NCBI GenBank assembly: GCA_944358665.1
Contig: CALVRP010000132.1
Location: 1-6,212 of the forward strand
From: an uncultured Bacilli bacterium
GTDB lineage: Bacteria > Bacillota_I > Bacilli_A > RF39 > UBA660
Reading direction: 5' to 3'
Length of the DNA: 6,212 nt
Shown here in pieces: positions 5,329 through 6,212 of the stretch (position 1 is its first letter; each line of letters starts with the position of its first letter). The notes under the pieces are model-generated. The model saw only the letters and a list, made by a program, of their open reading frames with translations, was not told the origin of the DNA and made no database searches. The position numbers and the translations under genes were made by a program.

Positions 5329-6144
5329 ATGAAACATTGTACAATTTTATGTAATCCAAGTAGTGGATCTAATAATAAAGAAAAATTAATTAAAGAATTT
5401 AAAGAAGTGTTAAAAGAACATGATTATGATTCAAAAGTTGTTTATACTAAATATAGTGGTCATGCAAAAAAAATAGTGGCTGAAATTGAAAAAACAGATT
5501 TATTAGTATCACTAGGTGGTGATGGTACATTTAATGAGGTTGTTACAGGTAATTTACAAAGAAAAGAAAAATTGCTACTTACGCATATTCCCCTTGGAAC
5601 AACTAACGATTTGGGGGCTATCTTTGGTATGGGAAAAGACCCTGTAGAAAATTTAAAGATGAGTTTAGAAGGAAAGATTAAAAAAATTGATATTTGTCAA
5701 ATAAATGATCAACCATTTGTCTACGTAGCGGCGCTTGGTAAATTTACTGATGTACCATATGATACACCAAGAAATCTTAAGAAAAATTTAGGATATTTTG
5801 CGTATTTAATAAACGCCATAAAAAGCTTTAATAGTAAAACCCAATTATTTGAGATGGAATACACTTGTAATGGTGAAACATATAAAGGGCTATATTCACT
5901 TATTTTAGTTATGAATGCTAGTAGAATGGCAGGCATTGATGTTTTTGATGAGGTAAAAATGGATGATGATAGGTTTGAAGTATTAATGACTAATATCACT
6001 AGTAAAAAAGATATTATTAAATCTTTATATTTGGTTAAAACAAGTGATATTACTAAAGTGCCAGGTTTTTATTTCTTTAGAACAAATAATTTAAAAATCA
6101 AATTAGCTGAAGAGCCAAAGAAGAATTGGTGTATTGATGGTTAA
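5329..6144 (+). CDS. Diacylglycerol/lipid kinase (DAGK catalytic family), truncated
   Basis: This is a soluble lipid kinase of the DgkB/YegS type, expected to phosphorylate diacylglycerol or a related lipid at the membrane and return it to phospholipid synthesis. The ATP-binding half is clear: NPSSG (9-13), GGDGTFNEVVTG (63-74) and PLGTTNDLG (88-96). The C-terminal beta-rich lobe includes VYVAALGKFTD, LVMNASRMAG and MDDDRFEVLM, the last matching the usual DDGxLDV region. I chose the ATG at 5329 because AGGGGCGGTGA (5313-5323) sits at proper spacing; an upstream GTG at 5320 lies inside that RBS. The protein is 271 aa, against roughly 290-310 for the family, and ends in NWCIDG. The stop replaces the expected Glu of the conserved DGE motif, with coding-like sequence continuing behind it, so the enzyme may be inactive. 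The exact substrate is unknown. Confidence 0.9.
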   Translation: MKHCTILCNPSSGSNNKEKLIKEFKEVLKEHDYDSKVVYTKYSGHAKKIVAEIEKTDLLVSLGGDGTFNEVVTGNLQRKEKLLLTHIPLGTTNDLGAIFGMGKDPVENLKMSLEGKIKKIDICQINDQPFVYVAALGKFTDVPYDTPRNLKKNLGYFAYLINAIKSFNSKTQLFEMEYTCNGETYKGLYSLILVMNASRMAGIDVFDEVKMDDDRFEVLMTNITSKKDIIKSLYLVKTSDITKVPGFYFFRTNNLKIKLAEEPKKNWCIDG

Positions 6145-6212
6145 AAATTAAAAAATAAAGCTAAAGAATTTGAAACAAATATTATTAAAGGAACAGAAAT
6201 GTTATTACCTAC
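6145..6212 (+). pseudogene. C-terminal remnant of the lipid kinase after an in-frame stop
   Basis: Directly after TAA 6142-6144 the same frame stays open to the window end. It encodes KLKNKAKEFETNIIKG and then TEMLLP, the kind of final strands seen in DgkB-type kinases after the DGE motif. It is therefore best read as the original C-terminus, cut off by a nonsense change. The end lies outside the window. Confidence 0.7.

Noticed and set aside
5721..5999. 92-aa minus-strand reading frame
   Set aside because: Antisense to the lipid kinase C-terminal lobe; no motif of its own.
6142..6144. Stop-codon reassignment or readthrough
   Set aside because: Several genes in the window end in TAA, none of the others contains an in-frame TAA, and no recoding structure is visible.

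Overview
The window is AT-rich, about 6.2 kb, with all genes on the plus strand. Low GC, A/T-ending codons, AGGAGAG-type ribosome-binding sites, TATAAT promoters and short hairpin-plus-T-run terminators indicate a low-GC Bacillota. The gene content resembles uncultured gut Bacilli/Mollicutes-like lineages; this placement is inference, since no rRNA or marker gene is present.

Left third (1-2799): the end of a SUF iron-sulfur cluster assembly operon, in the order sufC, a short sufD-type gene, sufS. The genes are tightly coupled (8-nt overlap, then a 4-nt gap) and end in a clear intrinsic terminator right after sufS. SufC is the ATPase, the SufD-type protein is a scaffold subunit, and SufS is the cysteine desulfurase that supplies sulfur. 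No sufU or sufB follows sufS, so those partners must lie upstream of the window or elsewhere.

Middle (2800-3382): a single-gene unit with its own extended -10 promoter, strong RBS and terminator. It encodes a small secreted, beta-rich protein with a signal peptide, loosely like TasA/camelysin-type surface proteins.

Right-middle (3376-5146): a third unit with a promoter and RBS layout very like the previous one. It encodes a large protein of unknown function with a GWCTAAG-centred domain and six 21-residue leucine-rich repeats at the C-terminus. Its reading frame is broken: the RBS-proximal start at 3427 runs into a stop at 3541-3543, and one missing base in an A6 run would join it to the long downstream frame (restored length about 537 aa). 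A 35-codon reading frame overlaps its stop codon.

Right end (5147-6212): two tandem hairpins, a consensus-like promoter, and a soluble diacylglycerol/lipid kinase (DAGK catalytic family). An in-frame TAA stands exactly where the family's conserved terminal DGE glutamate is expected, and recognisable C-terminal coding sequence continues after it to the window edge.

The most notable points are the two probable gene-breaking changes in neighbouring genes and the uncharacterised repeat protein. No mobile element, CRISPR array, tRNA or rRNA was seen. No complete new multi-gene system can be supported from this window.
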